Below the pieces are notes generated by a model. It ran no database searches and had not been told where the DNA came from. It saw only the letters and a list, made by a program, of their open reading frames with translations. A program made the position numbers and the translations under genes. DNA of 46,703 bases from Thermoflexus hugenholtzii JAD2 (GTDB lineage Bacteria > Chloroflexota > Anaerolineae > J036 > Brachytrichaceae), in NCBI GenBank assembly GCA_945877855.1, contig CAMDWA010000014.1, forward strand, positions 1 to 46,703, read 5' to 3'. Shown here piece by piece: positions 36,213 to 44,934 of this stretch. The first letter of the stretch is position 1. Every line of letters starts with the position of its first letter.

Positions 36213-36242
36213 TTGACTCAACACTGAGAGCAACAAAATACT
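36213..36242 (+). promoter_or_regulatory. Candidate sigma70-type promoter for the secreted dehydrogenase
   Basis: TTGACT (36213-36218, five of six consensus bases) is followed after 18 bases by AATACT (36237-36242, four of six). The start codon lies 60 bases downstream, leaving a normal leader. The only lead gene here with a recognisable two-part promoter. Confidence 0.4.
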
Positions 36243-36302
36243 TTTCTTGTTCTTGTTGATAAATTCTCTTTATTTATTGTGTTGAGAAAATAAGTCTATC
36301 TT

Positions 36303-38243
36303 ATGAACAGGTCGGAATTTTCTCGATTAGGTATCGTCATAACCCTGTTATGGCTTGCGGTATTTCCTCAACCCTTACAAACAACACACGCAGATGTAAC
36401 CTTACCCAATGGATTCGTCGTCGAACAACTTGCCAGTGGCTTATCAAATGTAACAGCAATGTCAATAGCCAGTGATGGACGCATCTTTATTGCTTATCAG
36501 GCCGGTCAGATTGTCTTAATTTACCCCGGTGAAGGTCCCATTCATATTGGCTCAGTGAATGCCTCGCCGAACTGGGAACGTGGGTTAGATGGATTAGTGC
36601 TTGACCCCAATTTTAAGACAAATGGCTATATGTATGTTTCATACACCACCACAACCCCCTATTTGCATCAGCGTATTTCGCGGTTAACAATTATTGGTGA
36701 CTTTGTGGTGCAGGGAAGCGAACAAATTATTTATGAGTTTGATGAAACTGCGCAAAATTATCACTTGGGCGGCGGCATGGCTTTTGGCGGCGATGGCAAG
36801 TTGTATATTGGGGCAGGTGATGCAAATGGTGGCAATCCTCAATCGTTGCAAAACACGTCTGGCAAAATATTGCGCATCAATTCAGATGGCAGTATTCCAA
36901 CGGATAACCCATTCTATAACCGAACAAACGGCAAATATCGCGCAATCTATGCTTATGGCTTCAGAAACCCATTCACCATTGCAGCGCAGCCCAGCACAAA
37001 CCGTATTTATGTAAATGATGTTGGGAATAACACTTGGGAAGAAATCAACGAAATTGTGCCCGGCGGCAACTATGGCTGGCCGACCGAAGAGGGTATGTCG
37101 GATAAAGGACAATTTATAAACGCCCTTCATACTTATACCCATGGCACGACCAATTCAACGGGTTGCGCTGTTATTGGCGGCACATTTTACAATCCAGAAC
37201 GCCAAAATTTCCCATCAACTTATCTTGGCAAATATTTCTTTGCCGATTTTTGTCAAGGTTGGATTCGTATAATCAACCCCGACACTGCAAAATCATCTCC
37301 CTATAGTGCAGATACATTTGCCACCGGCTTCTTTGGGATGGCTGTAACCAGCTTGTTAACAGGCCCAGACGGCGCACTTTACATGTTAACGCGTGGCGGA
37401 ACACGCGCCGAGGAAGGGTTTAGTAATCTCGATAAAGGCATCCTATTTCGTATTCGTTACACCAACTACAACGGCCCTAGCATTATTTCGCACCCCAGCA
37501 GCAAAAATATATCTGGCGGCAGCACAGCAACATTTCAAGTCGATGTTTCTGGCAACCCACCTTTTACCTATCAGTGGCAACGAAATGGTGTAGATATTCA
37601 TGGCGCAAATTCAAACACCTATACAACGCCCTATGTCAATATTGAAGAGAATGGGGCGCGTTACCGCGTCATCGTAAGCAATAATTTTGCCAGTGTCACC
37701 AGCGAAGAAGCGGTTCTTACTGTCATAGCCAATAAATCGCCTGAATCTTATATTTATTTACCATTACCCAACCAATTTGTAAAGCCGGGCGATGTTATTC
37801 AATTTAGTGGGCATGGTATCGACCCCGAATCAGGCGAACTTTCTGCCGATAATTTAATTTGGTCAGTCCGCATGATTCATGCCGATCATACTCACCCAGT
37901 TATGTTACCCGTGCGTGGTTTAAAAGAGGGGACATTTACAATCCCAACCGATTCACATTTGCCTGAAGATATTTTTTATCGGGTTTATCTGACCAGCAGC
38001 GATGGTGCATTTAGCAATATTGCAACCCGTGATATCTACCCATTGATATTAGCCGAAACACCGCCCGCAACTGACCCCACACAAACCCCGACCCCAACCG
38101 CCAATGAAGGCGAAGGCGATGCAACCATCACGCCAACGCCCGATCTATCACCGGCCCCAACCGCCACGCTAACGCCAACCTCAACCCCACAACCTATACA
38201 ATCTACAGATATCTACTTGCCCTTTTTACGAATGAGAAAATAA
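36303..38243 (+). CDS. Secreted PQQ-dependent sugar dehydrogenase-like (GSDH) protein with Ig-like domain and YLPFL tail
   Basis: A 646-residue exported protein. A signal peptide (about residues 1-30, ending near THA) is followed by a six-bladed sugar/sorbosone dehydrogenase-like propeller (about 35-390). Typical motifs are GGGMAFGGDGKLYIGAGD, YAYGFRNPF and EINEIVPGGNYGWP. An Ig-like domain (about 395-475, with TYQWQRNGVDI) and a second beta domain come next. Last are a Thr/Pro-rich linker and the end IYLPFLRMRK. Such endings are frequent on secreted Chloroflexota proteins in my experience. Whether it binds PQQ is uncertain, as the active-site HNGG is YHLGGG. Confidence 0.8.
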   Translation: MNRSEFSRLGIVITLLWLAVFPQPLQTTHADVTLPNGFVVEQLASGLSNVTAMSIASDGRIFIAYQAGQIVLIYPGEGPIHIGSVNASPNWERGLDGLVLDPNFKTNGYMYVSYTTTTPYLHQRISRLTIIGDFVVQGSEQIIYEFDETAQNYHLGGGMAFGGDGKLYIGAGDANGGNPQSLQNTSGKILRINSDGSIPTDNPFYNRTNGKYRAIYAYGFRNPFTIAAQPSTNRIYVNDVGNNTWEEINEIVPGGNYGWPTEEGMSDKGQFINALHTYTHGTTNSTGCAVIGGTFYNPERQNFPSTYLGKYFFADFCQGWIRIINPDTAKSSPYSADTFATGFFGMAVTSLLTGPDGALYMLTRGGTRAEEGFSNLDKGILFRIRYTNYNGPSIISHPSSKNISGGSTATFQVDVSGNPPFTYQWQRNGVDIHGANSNTYTTPYVNIEENGARYRVIVSNNFASVTSEEAVLTVIANKSPESYIYLPLPNQFVKPGDVIQFSGHGIDPESGELSADNLIWSVRMIHADHTHPVMLPVRGLKEGTFTIPTDSHLPEDIFYRVYLTSSDGAFSNIATRDIYPLILAETPPATDPTQTPTPTANEGEGDATITPTPDLSPAPTATLTPTSTPQPIQSTDIYLPFLRMRK

Positions 38244-38247
38244 ATAG

Positions 38248-39492
38248 ATGACTTCTTTACGTACAACTCAATTTAGCAATGGTTTTCGTGCCTTTCGTGT
38301 CCGCAACTATCGATTATTTTGGATCGGTCAATTAATTTCATTTTGTGGCACATGGATGCAAACAACCGCGCAAGCATGGGTTGTATATGACATTACCAAG
38401 TCACCATTTTCGCTGGGTTTGGTTAGCACCCTACAGTTTTTACCCATTATGTTATTAACCCTGTTTGGCGGGGTGATTGCCGATCGGGTTCCCAAGCGCA
38501 AAGTCATCATCGTCACCCAAACCTTAGCGCTTATTCAAGCTGCAATTTTTGGGTTATTGGTGGCAACGGGTTGGGTGCAAATTTGGCATGTGTATATTCT
38601 GGCCGCCATTCAAGGCATGATCAATGCCATCGATAACCCAGTCCGCCAATCATTTGCCGCCGAATTGGTCAGCAACGCCGACCGACCTAGCGCCATTGCG
38701 CTCAATTCGGTATTATTTAACACAGCGCGGGTGCTAGGGCCAGCTATTGCGGGGATCTTAATCGCATCAGTTGGCGCAGCAATAGCCCTATTTTTAAACG
38801 CCGCGAGCTTTCTTGCTGTTATTTCGGCAGTATTGCTTATGAACCCTGCCGAATTTATTGTAAAACAAATAACTCGCCGCAATGAAGCCCCGATTGAGCA
38901 GCTTATTGAAGGACTAAAATATGCACGCAACACCCCAGTTATTTTGGTGCCGCTCATCATCATCGCCGCAGTTGGCACTTTTGGCTACAACTTTAGCGTG
39001 GTGTTACCCCTCGTTGGCGGGTTTGTTTTACATACCGATGCCGCAGGGTTCGGGGCTTTGTCTTCAGCCTTTGGCGCTGGTTCACTCATCGGCGCATTAC
39101 TCAATACACTCAACGGCAAAGGGTCGGTACGCCGCTTAATGTTTGGCTCAATTGGCTTCAGCCTATTGTTGGCAGTACTGCCATTTAGCACAGACCTGCG
39201 TTTATCAATGGGGCTACTCGTATTACAAGGCTTGTGCGGAGTGACATTTACCACCGCCGCCAGCACACTCATTCAAACCACCGTGCCCGATCAATTGCGT
39301 GGGCGCATTACCAGTCTTTATTTTCTATTATTTGCCGGCAGCACACCTATTGGCGCACTCGTCATCGGCAGTTTATCTGACCTTTTAAACGTGCCCGATG
39401 CCTTATTAATTTGTGGCATCTTATGTTTAGTTGGCATCGCCATCAGCGCCATTTATCGCCAACGCACCCTGCATTCATCTGTTGCGCCCTAA
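38248..39492 (+). CDS. MFS transporter, EntS/multidrug exporter-like
   Basis: A 414-residue major facilitator protein with about twelve membrane helices. The opening (FRNYRLFWIGQ-like RNYRLFWIGQLIS, GTWMQTTAQAWVVY) and the loop motif GGVIADRVPKRKV are typical of the enterobactin-exporter EntS/MFS_3 group, and DQLRGRITSLYF occurs in the second half. It probably exports a small molecule; the substrate is unknown. It begins 4 bases after the secreted dehydrogenase stop, so the two are likely cotranscribed. Confidence 0.82.
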   Translation: MTSLRTTQFSNGFRAFRVRNYRLFWIGQLISFCGTWMQTTAQAWVVYDITKSPFSLGLVSTLQFLPIMLLTLFGGVIADRVPKRKVIIVTQTLALIQAAIFGLLVATGWVQIWHVYILAAIQGMINAIDNPVRQSFAAELVSNADRPSAIALNSVLFNTARVLGPAIAGILIASVGAAIALFLNAASFLAVISAVLLMNPAEFIVKQITRRNEAPIEQLIEGLKYARNTPVILVPLIIIAAVGTFGYNFSVVLPLVGGFVLHTDAAGFGALSSAFGAGSLIGALLNTLNGKGSVRRLMFGSIGFSLLLAVLPFSTDLRLSMGLLVLQGLCGVTFTTAASTLIQTTVPDQLRGRITSLYFLLFAGSTPIGALVIGSLSDLLNVPDALLICGILCLVGIAISAIYRQRTLHSSVAP

Positions 39493-39543
39493 CAACAGCC
39501 AATTTTGCTTGTAACAATACCCTTTAAATTCACAATTTCGGTA

Positions 39544-39549
39544 GATAAT
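39544..39549 (+). promoter_or_regulatory. Candidate start-proximal -10 element before the second SDR gene
   Basis: GATAAT lies 6 bases before the preferred ATG at 39556, in a 63-base spacer without a ribosome binding site. It follows the same near-leaderless pattern as hsdR, thrC and mvaD, although this spacing is the shortest of the set. Confidence 0.3.
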
Positions 39550-39555
39550 GTTGCC

Positions 39556-40284
39556 ATGTCAGCAAAAACAGCCGTTATTACCGGTGCAGGCAGTGGCGTA
39601 GGCCAAGCCTTAGCCGTCCTCATGACCCAAGAAGGGTGGAATGTCGTTATATTAGGTCGTCGCGCCTCAGCATTGCAAGAAACCGTCAGCTTAGTTGCAC
39701 AGGCTTGTAGCAATATAACCCCGCCCGTTTGCCTGCCTATCCCTTGTGATATTGGTGACGAAGCTCAAGTACAAACAATGGCACAACACGTACTTGCCAC
39801 ATTTAGCAGCGTCGATGCCGTCATCAACTCAGCCGGCACCAACACCCCCAAACGCAGCCTTGCCGAAATTAGCCAAGACGATTACAAAATGATGATCAAT
39901 GCCAATTTGAATGGCGCATATTACTGCACCCAAGCGTTTTTACCCATCATGCGCAAACAAGGGCATGGAACCATCGTTAATATCGGCTCGATTGCGGGCT
40001 TACAAGGCAGCGCCTTGGCTGGGGTAGCCTATGTCATGGCAAAATTTGGCACTCGCGGCCTCACCCAAGCCATCAATGCCGAAGAGCGCAAATACGGCAT
40101 TCGCGCTTGTCATGTTGCTCCGGGTGATATCAATACCCCACTTTTAGAAAAGCGCCCGGCCCCGCCACCGCTTGAATTACGTGGCAAAATGCTCACTGGT
40201 GAAGATGTCGCCCGCTGCGCCTTACTCGCCATCAACATGCCCGCAAATGCCGTTATCGAAGAAATTGTGATTCGACCCAGCTAG
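39556..40284 (+). CDS. SDR-family oxidoreductase
   Basis: A 242-residue short-chain dehydrogenase. The nucleotide motif TGAGSGVG is at residues 9-16, NSAGTN near residue 93, and the catalytic pair is Y159/K163 in AYVMAKF. The frame is open from a TTG at 39505, but the ATG at 39556 (MSAKTAVITGAG) gives the normal N-terminus. The C-terminal half resembles 3-oxoacyl-ACP-reductase-like SDRs of broad function. The substrate is unknown, and the neighbours (exporter, dihydroorotase) do not suggest one. Confidence 0.82.
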   Translation: MSAKTAVITGAGSGVGQALAVLMTQEGWNVVILGRRASALQETVSLVAQACSNITPPVCLPIPCDIGDEAQVQTMAQHVLATFSSVDAVINSAGTNTPKRSLAEISQDDYKMMINANLNGAYYCTQAFLPIMRKQGHGTIVNIGSIAGLQGSALAGVAYVMAKFGTRGLTQAINAEERKYGIRACHVAPGDINTPLLEKRPAPPPLELRGKMLTGEDVARCALLAINMPANAVIEEIVIRPS

Positions 40285-40289
40285 TTAAC

Positions 40290-40374
40290 TAAATTTAAAA
40301 TGGAAAATTTAAAATTTAAAAACAGACACAAAACAAGCCCTAAATTTTCCATTTTAAATTCTAAATTCTAAATT
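40290..40374. repeat. Two facing heptamer arrays forming an inverted repeat before pyrC
   Basis: Left: taaattt, aaaatgg, aaaattt, aaaattt, aaaaaca from 40290. Right: ctaaatt, ttccatt, ttaaatt, ctaaatt, ctaaatt from 40340, ending 2 bases before the pyrC ATG. Tttaaaatggaaaattta on the left is the exact complement of taaattttccattttaaa on the right, so the arrays pair around a 20-odd base loop. No ribosome binding site exists in the array. Confidence 0.82.
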
Positions 40375-40376
40375 TT

Positions 40377-41429
40377 ATGATCAAACTTCCCGGCCTAATT
40401 GACCCACATGTGCATTTGCGCGACCCCGGCGGCACCCACAAAGAAGATTGGGATAGCGGAACCGCCGCCGCGCTCGCTGGCGGGTTTACCACAGTATGCG
40501 CGATGCCAAATACAACCCCGCCCATTATTGATGCCGCCGCGTTAGAGATGAGCTTAACCGCAGCCGCCCAAAAGGCCCGCTGCGATTATGGCGTGTATGT
40601 AGGCGCAACGCTCGAAAATGTCGATAGTGCAACCACGTTGGCGAAACGGGTAGTAGGCAAAAAAATGTATTTGAATGGCACATTTGGCACACTCAAAATG
40701 GAGCAATTAGACGCGATTGTGGCGCATTGTGCCAGTTGGCCTGCCGATAAACCGTTATTGGCTCATGCCGAGCAACATACGTGCGGCGCAGCCATTTTGG
40801 CGGCCCATTTAGCCGGACGCAGTATTCACATTTGCCACGTTAGCCGCGCCGAAGAAATTTCACTCATTCGCACAGCCAAAGACAAAGGTATCAAAGTCAC
40901 CTGCGAGGTCGGGCCGCATCACCTATTTTTGTGTCTTGATGATGTGCAGCGTATTGGCACAGGCCGCGCCGAAGTGCGCCCAATGCTGGCGACCGCCAGC
41001 GACCGCGATGCCTTACGCGCCAATTTAGAGGTGGTCGATTGTTTTGCCACCGATCACGCCCCACACCTGCTCAGCGAAAAAGACTCACCGGCGCACCCAC
41101 CGGGCTACCCGGGTCTCGAAACTGCCTTGGCACTCTATCTTGATTTAGTGCATGCAGGCATCATTACCATCGATGATGTCATCGACAAATGTTATACCCA
41201 ACCGCGCCGTATTTTCAATTTGCCCGAACAACCAAATACATGGGTTGAAGTAGACCCAGATGCCACTTGGGTGGTGCGAGGGGCCGATATGCAAACCCGC
41301 GCAAAATGGACCCCCTGGGAAGGCACAACCCTTCGCGGGCGCGTCGAGCGGGTGGTTTTACGTGGTAAGGTGGCTTATGAAGGCGGGCATGTTTTGGCCC
41401 AACCCGGCACTGGTAGGTTGATTAGTTGA
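40377..41429 (+). CDS. pyrC: Dihydroorotase-like amidohydrolase (class I/CAD-like)
   Basis: A 350-residue amidohydrolase. Metal ligands H11 and H13 lie in DPHVHLRDPGG, the carboxylated lysine is probably K96 in GKKMYLNGTFG, further histidines are in LLAHAEQH and ICHVS, and the catalytic aspartate is in ATDHAPH. The KMYLN context and the length match the CAD-type dihydroorotases rather than the E. coli type. It would close carbamoyl-aspartate to dihydroorotate in pyrimidine synthesis, though no other pyr genes are nearby. The last codons (RLIS and stop) lie inside the following octamer array. Confidence 0.87.
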   Translation: MIKLPGLIDPHVHLRDPGGTHKEDWDSGTAAALAGGFTTVCAMPNTTPPIIDAAALEMSLTAAAQKARCDYGVYVGATLENVDSATTLAKRVVGKKMYLNGTFGTLKMEQLDAIVAHCASWPADKPLLAHAEQHTCGAAILAAHLAGRSIHICHVSRAEEISLIRTAKDKGIKVTCEVGPHHLFLCLDDVQRIGTGRAEVRPMLATASDRDALRANLEVVDCFATDHAPHLLSEKDSPAHPPGYPGLETALALYLDLVHAGIITIDDVIDKCYTQPRRIFNLPEQPNTWVEVDPDATWVVRGADMQTRAKWTPWEGTTLRGRVERVVLRGKVAYEGGHVLAQPGTGRLIS

Positions 41430-41534
41430 ATGGTTGATTGGTTGATTGATGATTTTGCGACACAGGTCATGAATTAATCAATCAACTAATCAACTAACCA
41501 ACCATTCAACCATTCAACTAATCAACCATTTAAT
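41417..41534. repeat. Facing octamer arrays overlapping the pyrC 3' end and abutting ppc
   Basis: Left units are ggttgatt, agttgaat, ggttgatt, ggttgatt, gatgattt from 41417. The first 13 bases encode the end of pyrC. Right units are caatcaac, taatcaac, taaccaac, cattcaac, cattcaac, taatcaac, catttaat from 41479 to 41534, 4 bases before the ppc ATG. The right side is complementary in sense to the left, so the whole spacer folds into a long imperfect hairpin. The period here is 8, not 7. Confidence 0.85.
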
Positions 41535-41538
41535 AGCT

Positions 41539-44364
41539 ATGGCTCAACCCGAAGCACTCTCATCTCTTGTTCACGAACTCGGCGAAATGCTGGGCAACGT
41601 TATTTCAGATTTAAGCGGCCCCCACACCCTCGATCAAGTCGAACATATTCGGCGGCTGGCCAAAGCCATTCGCAATGGCGATAGCAAAGCCAGCGACGAG
41701 ATGCGCAGCCTTGTGCGCATGATGGGCACAGCCGACGCTTATGAAATCGCAATGGCGTTTACAACCTATTTCGAGCTGGTAAATTTAGCCGAAGAAGACT
41801 ATCGCACCCGTTTACTACGTGAACGCCGTAGCCAACGATCAAGCTATGACCCCAAATTGCCATCGCTGCGCGAAAGTATCGAAGCCGCCATTTACGAGCT
41901 AAAACAAGGCGGCGTAACAGCCAACGAAATGCAAGCCATGCTTGATCAACTCGATATTGAATTGGTTTTTACGGCCCACCCCACCGAATCGAAACGCCGA
42001 ACGGTGCTGACAAAACTACGCCGTATTGGCGATTTGCTGAGCAATCAGAGATTAGGGGGCATCAATGGCGGCTTAAAAGACGATCAATCGGCCCAGATGC
42101 AAGCTGAAATACGCCGCCAAATCATGGGGTTGTGGCTCACCGACCGCTCGCGCATGGTACAGCCAGAGGTCGAAGATGAGGCCCGCAAAACCTTATGGTA
42201 TTTCAACGAGACCATTTTTGAAGTGTTGCCCACCTTACAATTAGATTTAGTAACGGCTTTAGCGAAATATTACCCAAGCGTCACTGCGCCTAAACGTTGG
42301 TTGCGTTTTGGCTCGTGGGTGGGTGGTGACCGCGATGGAAACCCCAACGTCACCGCAAGCGTGACCGGGAATGTATTACATTTGCATCGCCGAATCGCGC
42401 TTGAGCGCTTCCGCGAAACCTCGCATGAATTATCACGTCAACTCAGCATTTCGCTGCGGCGAGACAGCATTACACCGGCCTTGGGCACCTTGATCGAGCA
42501 GGATTTGCAGCGCACCAGCTATGCCAAAAACTCAACCAAGCGCTACCCAAATGAGCCTTATCGTGCAGTAATGGGGGCCTTGGCCGAAGAAATGAAATTG
42601 GCCTTTGAGCAAACCTTAAGCCACAACCTCAACACTCAAAACAGCAACAAATCGGGCATACATTCACTCACGGCCCAACAAGTGCGAGACACACTCGATA
42701 TTGTCATCGATAGCCTGCGTCATGGTCGTGGGCGCGAATTGGTTGAAGACGGTTTGCTCAATTTGCGTCAACAAGTCGAAACCTTTGGCTTACATACCGC
42801 CCGACTCGACCTCCGTCAACATTCGGGTCGTCACGAATTGGCTGTCGCCGAGCTATTAAAACAATTGATTGACAATAAAACCTTGACCTTCTCAAGCCCA
42901 GAGTTTGACTATACAAAACTGTCTGAGTCAGAGAAAGTCGCTGTTTTAACCTCAGCCCTTAGCCAACCACCTAATCAGCCCATTCACCCATTGCAATCAC
43001 TCGGCCCACAAACCCGCGATGTCATTGACCCATTATTATTGGCCTGTGTGGCAATGGCGCGTTATGGTAAAGAAATTTTCGGCGCATATGTCATCAGCAT
43101 GACGAATGATGTTTCAGATGTGCTAGAAGTGCTGTGGTTACATCAACTTTGTGGCGTTCCCACTGATGTTTTACCCATTGCACCGCTCTTTGAAACCTTA
43201 GATGACCTAGACAATGCACCCAAAGTTTTGGGGCAAATGTTTGCGCACACACACTACAGCGCCCATTTAGCTACTCACGGCAACCACCAAACCATTATGT
43301 TGGGCTATTCAGATAGCAACAAAGACTGTGGTTATTTGGCAGCCAATTGGGCTTTGTTCAAAGCCCAAGAGACCATCGCCAAGGCCTGTGAACAAGCAGG
43401 AATGACTTTTACGCTATTTCATGGGCGTGGCGGCACCATTGCTCGTGGGGGTGGCCCAGCCGCCAAAGCCATTTTAGCCCAACCGCGCGGCATGTTACAT
43501 GGCAGCATTCGCATCACCGAACAAGGCGAAGTGCTATCAACCCGTTACCAAAACCCAGAAATTGCCCATCGGCATCTTGAACAAATTGCTTATGGGGCCT
43601 TGTTGGCAATGTGGCAAGCTGGACGCAAAAATATTGAAGGCACAATGGACAACACTGACGGAGAAGATGGCATGTTGTGGCGCGAAACCATGAGCAAAAT
43701 CGCGGCTGATAGTGTCGGAGCTTATCGCGGCTTGGTTGACCATCCCGACTTTATTGCATTTTGGAAAGCCGTTACCCCCATCGATGAGCTAAGCGGCCTC
43801 AAACTTGGGTCACGGCCTTCATTTCGGCGCAATTTGCGTTCATTAGATGACGTGCGAGCCATTCCTTGGGTATTTTCGTGGATGCAAAGCCGTTTCGTAT
43901 TACCCGGCTGGTATGGCCTCGGCAGTGCATTAACCGCCTTTGTCACCGACAATACCAAACTTAACTTGCTACAAACCATGTATCGTGATTGGGCGTTTTT
44001 TCAAACCACCATCGACAATGCCCAACAAAGCCTGAGCAAAACCGACCTCGATATTGCCCGAACCTATTTAGAATTGGTGCAAGATTCAGCACTGCGCGAA
44101 CAATTTTGGAACATGATTGAGTCTGAATTTAACCGCACCCGCGGGATGATTTTGCGCGTGACAGGACAAAAAGAATTGCTAGACAACGAAAAAGTGTTGG
44201 CCGACTCGATCAAGTTACGAAACCCGTATGTTGACCCACTCAACTATATTCAAGTTGAAATGATTCGCCGCCTACGCGCTGGCGATGCCGACACTGAAGG
44301 CTTGCGCAATGTCATCGACCTCACCATCAATGGTGTGAGCAGTGGTCTTAAAAACACCGGCTAA
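41539..44364 (+). CDS. ppc: Phosphoenolpyruvate carboxylase
   Basis: A 941-residue PEPC of normal bacterial length. The catalytic histidine is H147 in FTAHPTESKRR. Further motifs are GSWVGGDRDGNPNVT, LDLRQHSGRHE, GYSDSNKDCGY, the mobile glycine loop HGRGGTIARGGGP (near residue 630), and the C-terminal KNTG. It carboxylates PEP to oxaloacetate and refills the citric acid cycle. The start is the ATG directly after the octamer array; there is no Shine-Dalgarno sequence. Confidence 0.96.
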   Translation: MAQPEALSSLVHELGEMLGNVISDLSGPHTLDQVEHIRRLAKAIRNGDSKASDEMRSLVRMMGTADAYEIAMAFTTYFELVNLAEEDYRTRLLRERRSQRSSYDPKLPSLRESIEAAIYELKQGGVTANEMQAMLDQLDIELVFTAHPTESKRRTVLTKLRRIGDLLSNQRLGGINGGLKDDQSAQMQAEIRRQIMGLWLTDRSRMVQPEVEDEARKTLWYFNETIFEVLPTLQLDLVTALAKYYPSVTAPKRWLRFGSWVGGDRDGNPNVTASVTGNVLHLHRRIALERFRETSHELSRQLSISLRRDSITPALGTLIEQDLQRTSYAKNSTKRYPNEPYRAVMGALAEEMKLAFEQTLSHNLNTQNSNKSGIHSLTAQQVRDTLDIVIDSLRHGRGRELVEDGLLNLRQQVETFGLHTARLDLRQHSGRHELAVAELLKQLIDNKTLTFSSPEFDYTKLSESEKVAVLTSALSQPPNQPIHPLQSLGPQTRDVIDPLLLACVAMARYGKEIFGAYVISMTNDVSDVLEVLWLHQLCGVPTDVLPIAPLFETLDDLDNAPKVLGQMFAHTHYSAHLATHGNHQTIMLGYSDSNKDCGYLAANWALFKAQETIAKACEQAGMTFTLFHGRGGTIARGGGPAAKAILAQPRGMLHGSIRITEQGEVLSTRYQNPEIAHRHLEQIAYGALLAMWQAGRKNIEGTMDNTDGEDGMLWRETMSKIAADSVGAYRGLVDHPDFIAFWKAVTPIDELSGLKLGSRPSFRRNLRSLDDVRAIPWVFSWMQSRFVLPGWYGLGSALTAFVTDNTKLNLLQTMYRDWAFFQTTIDNAQQSLSKTDLDIARTYLELVQDSALREQFWNMIESEFNRTRGMILRVTGQKELLDNEKVLADSIKLRNPYVDPLNYIQVEMIRRLRAGDADTEGLRNVIDLTINGVSSGLKNTG

Positions 44365-44374
44365 ACAATTTAAG

Positions 44375-44911
44375 ATGATGAATAAAACCCTACAGCCCGA
44401 GCTAATGCCTAATGAGCGCCTACTTTGGAGCGGGCAGCCCCGCCCGGGCTGGCGGCTTAAACCCGGCGATAAAATGCGTTTGCCAGTGTCAGTGTTATTC
44501 ACCCTGTTTGTAATCTACTGGACATGGCAAGCAACGACATTTACAACTCCGCCCAATTTATGGGTAATGGGCGTGCCGTTCATCTTTTTTGGGCTATATG
44601 TCTCGGTCGGGCGATATTGGGTAGAGGCGCAACAACGCAATTACACCAACTACAGCATCACCAATCAACGGGTCATTATCGTATGTGAATGGCCATTTCG
44701 CCGCGTCATCAGCATTCCCATCCGCGATATTGATCATGTGTTTATAGATGAAAACACCCACAATATTGGCAGCATTATATTTGGCATGAATGTCAAAAAC
44801 AGCACCCCATTTTTGCCACAGCGCCCCAAACCCAAACGCTTTGCCCCTAGTTTCGAGGCCATTTCCAATGTAAAACAGGTCTATGCGTTAATTCAAAGCC
44901 TACAAAAATAG
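44375..44911 (+). CDS. Membrane protein with bacterial PH (bPH2-like) domain
   Basis: About 178 residues. Near the N-terminus is the motif LMPNERLLWSGQPRPGW, common in this family. Two membrane helices follow (around VSVLFTLFVIYWTWQ and LWVMGVPFIFFGLYVSVG), then a domain with YSITNQRVIIV and SIPIRDIDHVFI typical of bacterial pleckstrin-homology proteins. Function is unknown. The frame opens inside ppc at 44342, but the ATG at 44375 (or 44378) is a better start. A terminator overlaps the stop codon. Confidence 0.75.
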   Translation: MMNKTLQPELMPNERLLWSGQPRPGWRLKPGDKMRLPVSVLFTLFVIYWTWQATTFTTPPNLWVMGVPFIFFGLYVSVGRYWVEAQQRNYTNYSITNQRVIIVCEWPFRRVISIPIRDIDHVFIDENTHNIGSIIFGMNVKNSTPFLPQRPKPKRFAPSFEAISNVKQVYALIQSLQK

Positions 44912-44929
44912 CACCCTAAGGTGCTATTT
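44906..44929. terminator. Hairpin terminator between convergent genes
   Basis: Aaatagcacc (44906-44915) and ggtgctattt (44920-44929) are perfect complements around ctaa. The stop codon of the PH-domain gene lies within the left arm. Placed between convergent genes, it probably serves both, although the flanking A/T runs are short. Confidence 0.75.
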
Positions 44930-44934
44930 CATCG

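Noticed and set aside
36013-36302. A tRNA or small structured RNA in the thrC-to-dehydrogenase gap
   Set aside because: No T-loop-like GGTTCGA sequence or cloverleaf could be found; only a promoter candidate is visible.
39505-39555. TTG start for the second SDR, adding 17 residues
   Set aside because: The extra residues precede the normal SDR beginning and the ATG at 39556 puts the glycine motif at the usual distance.
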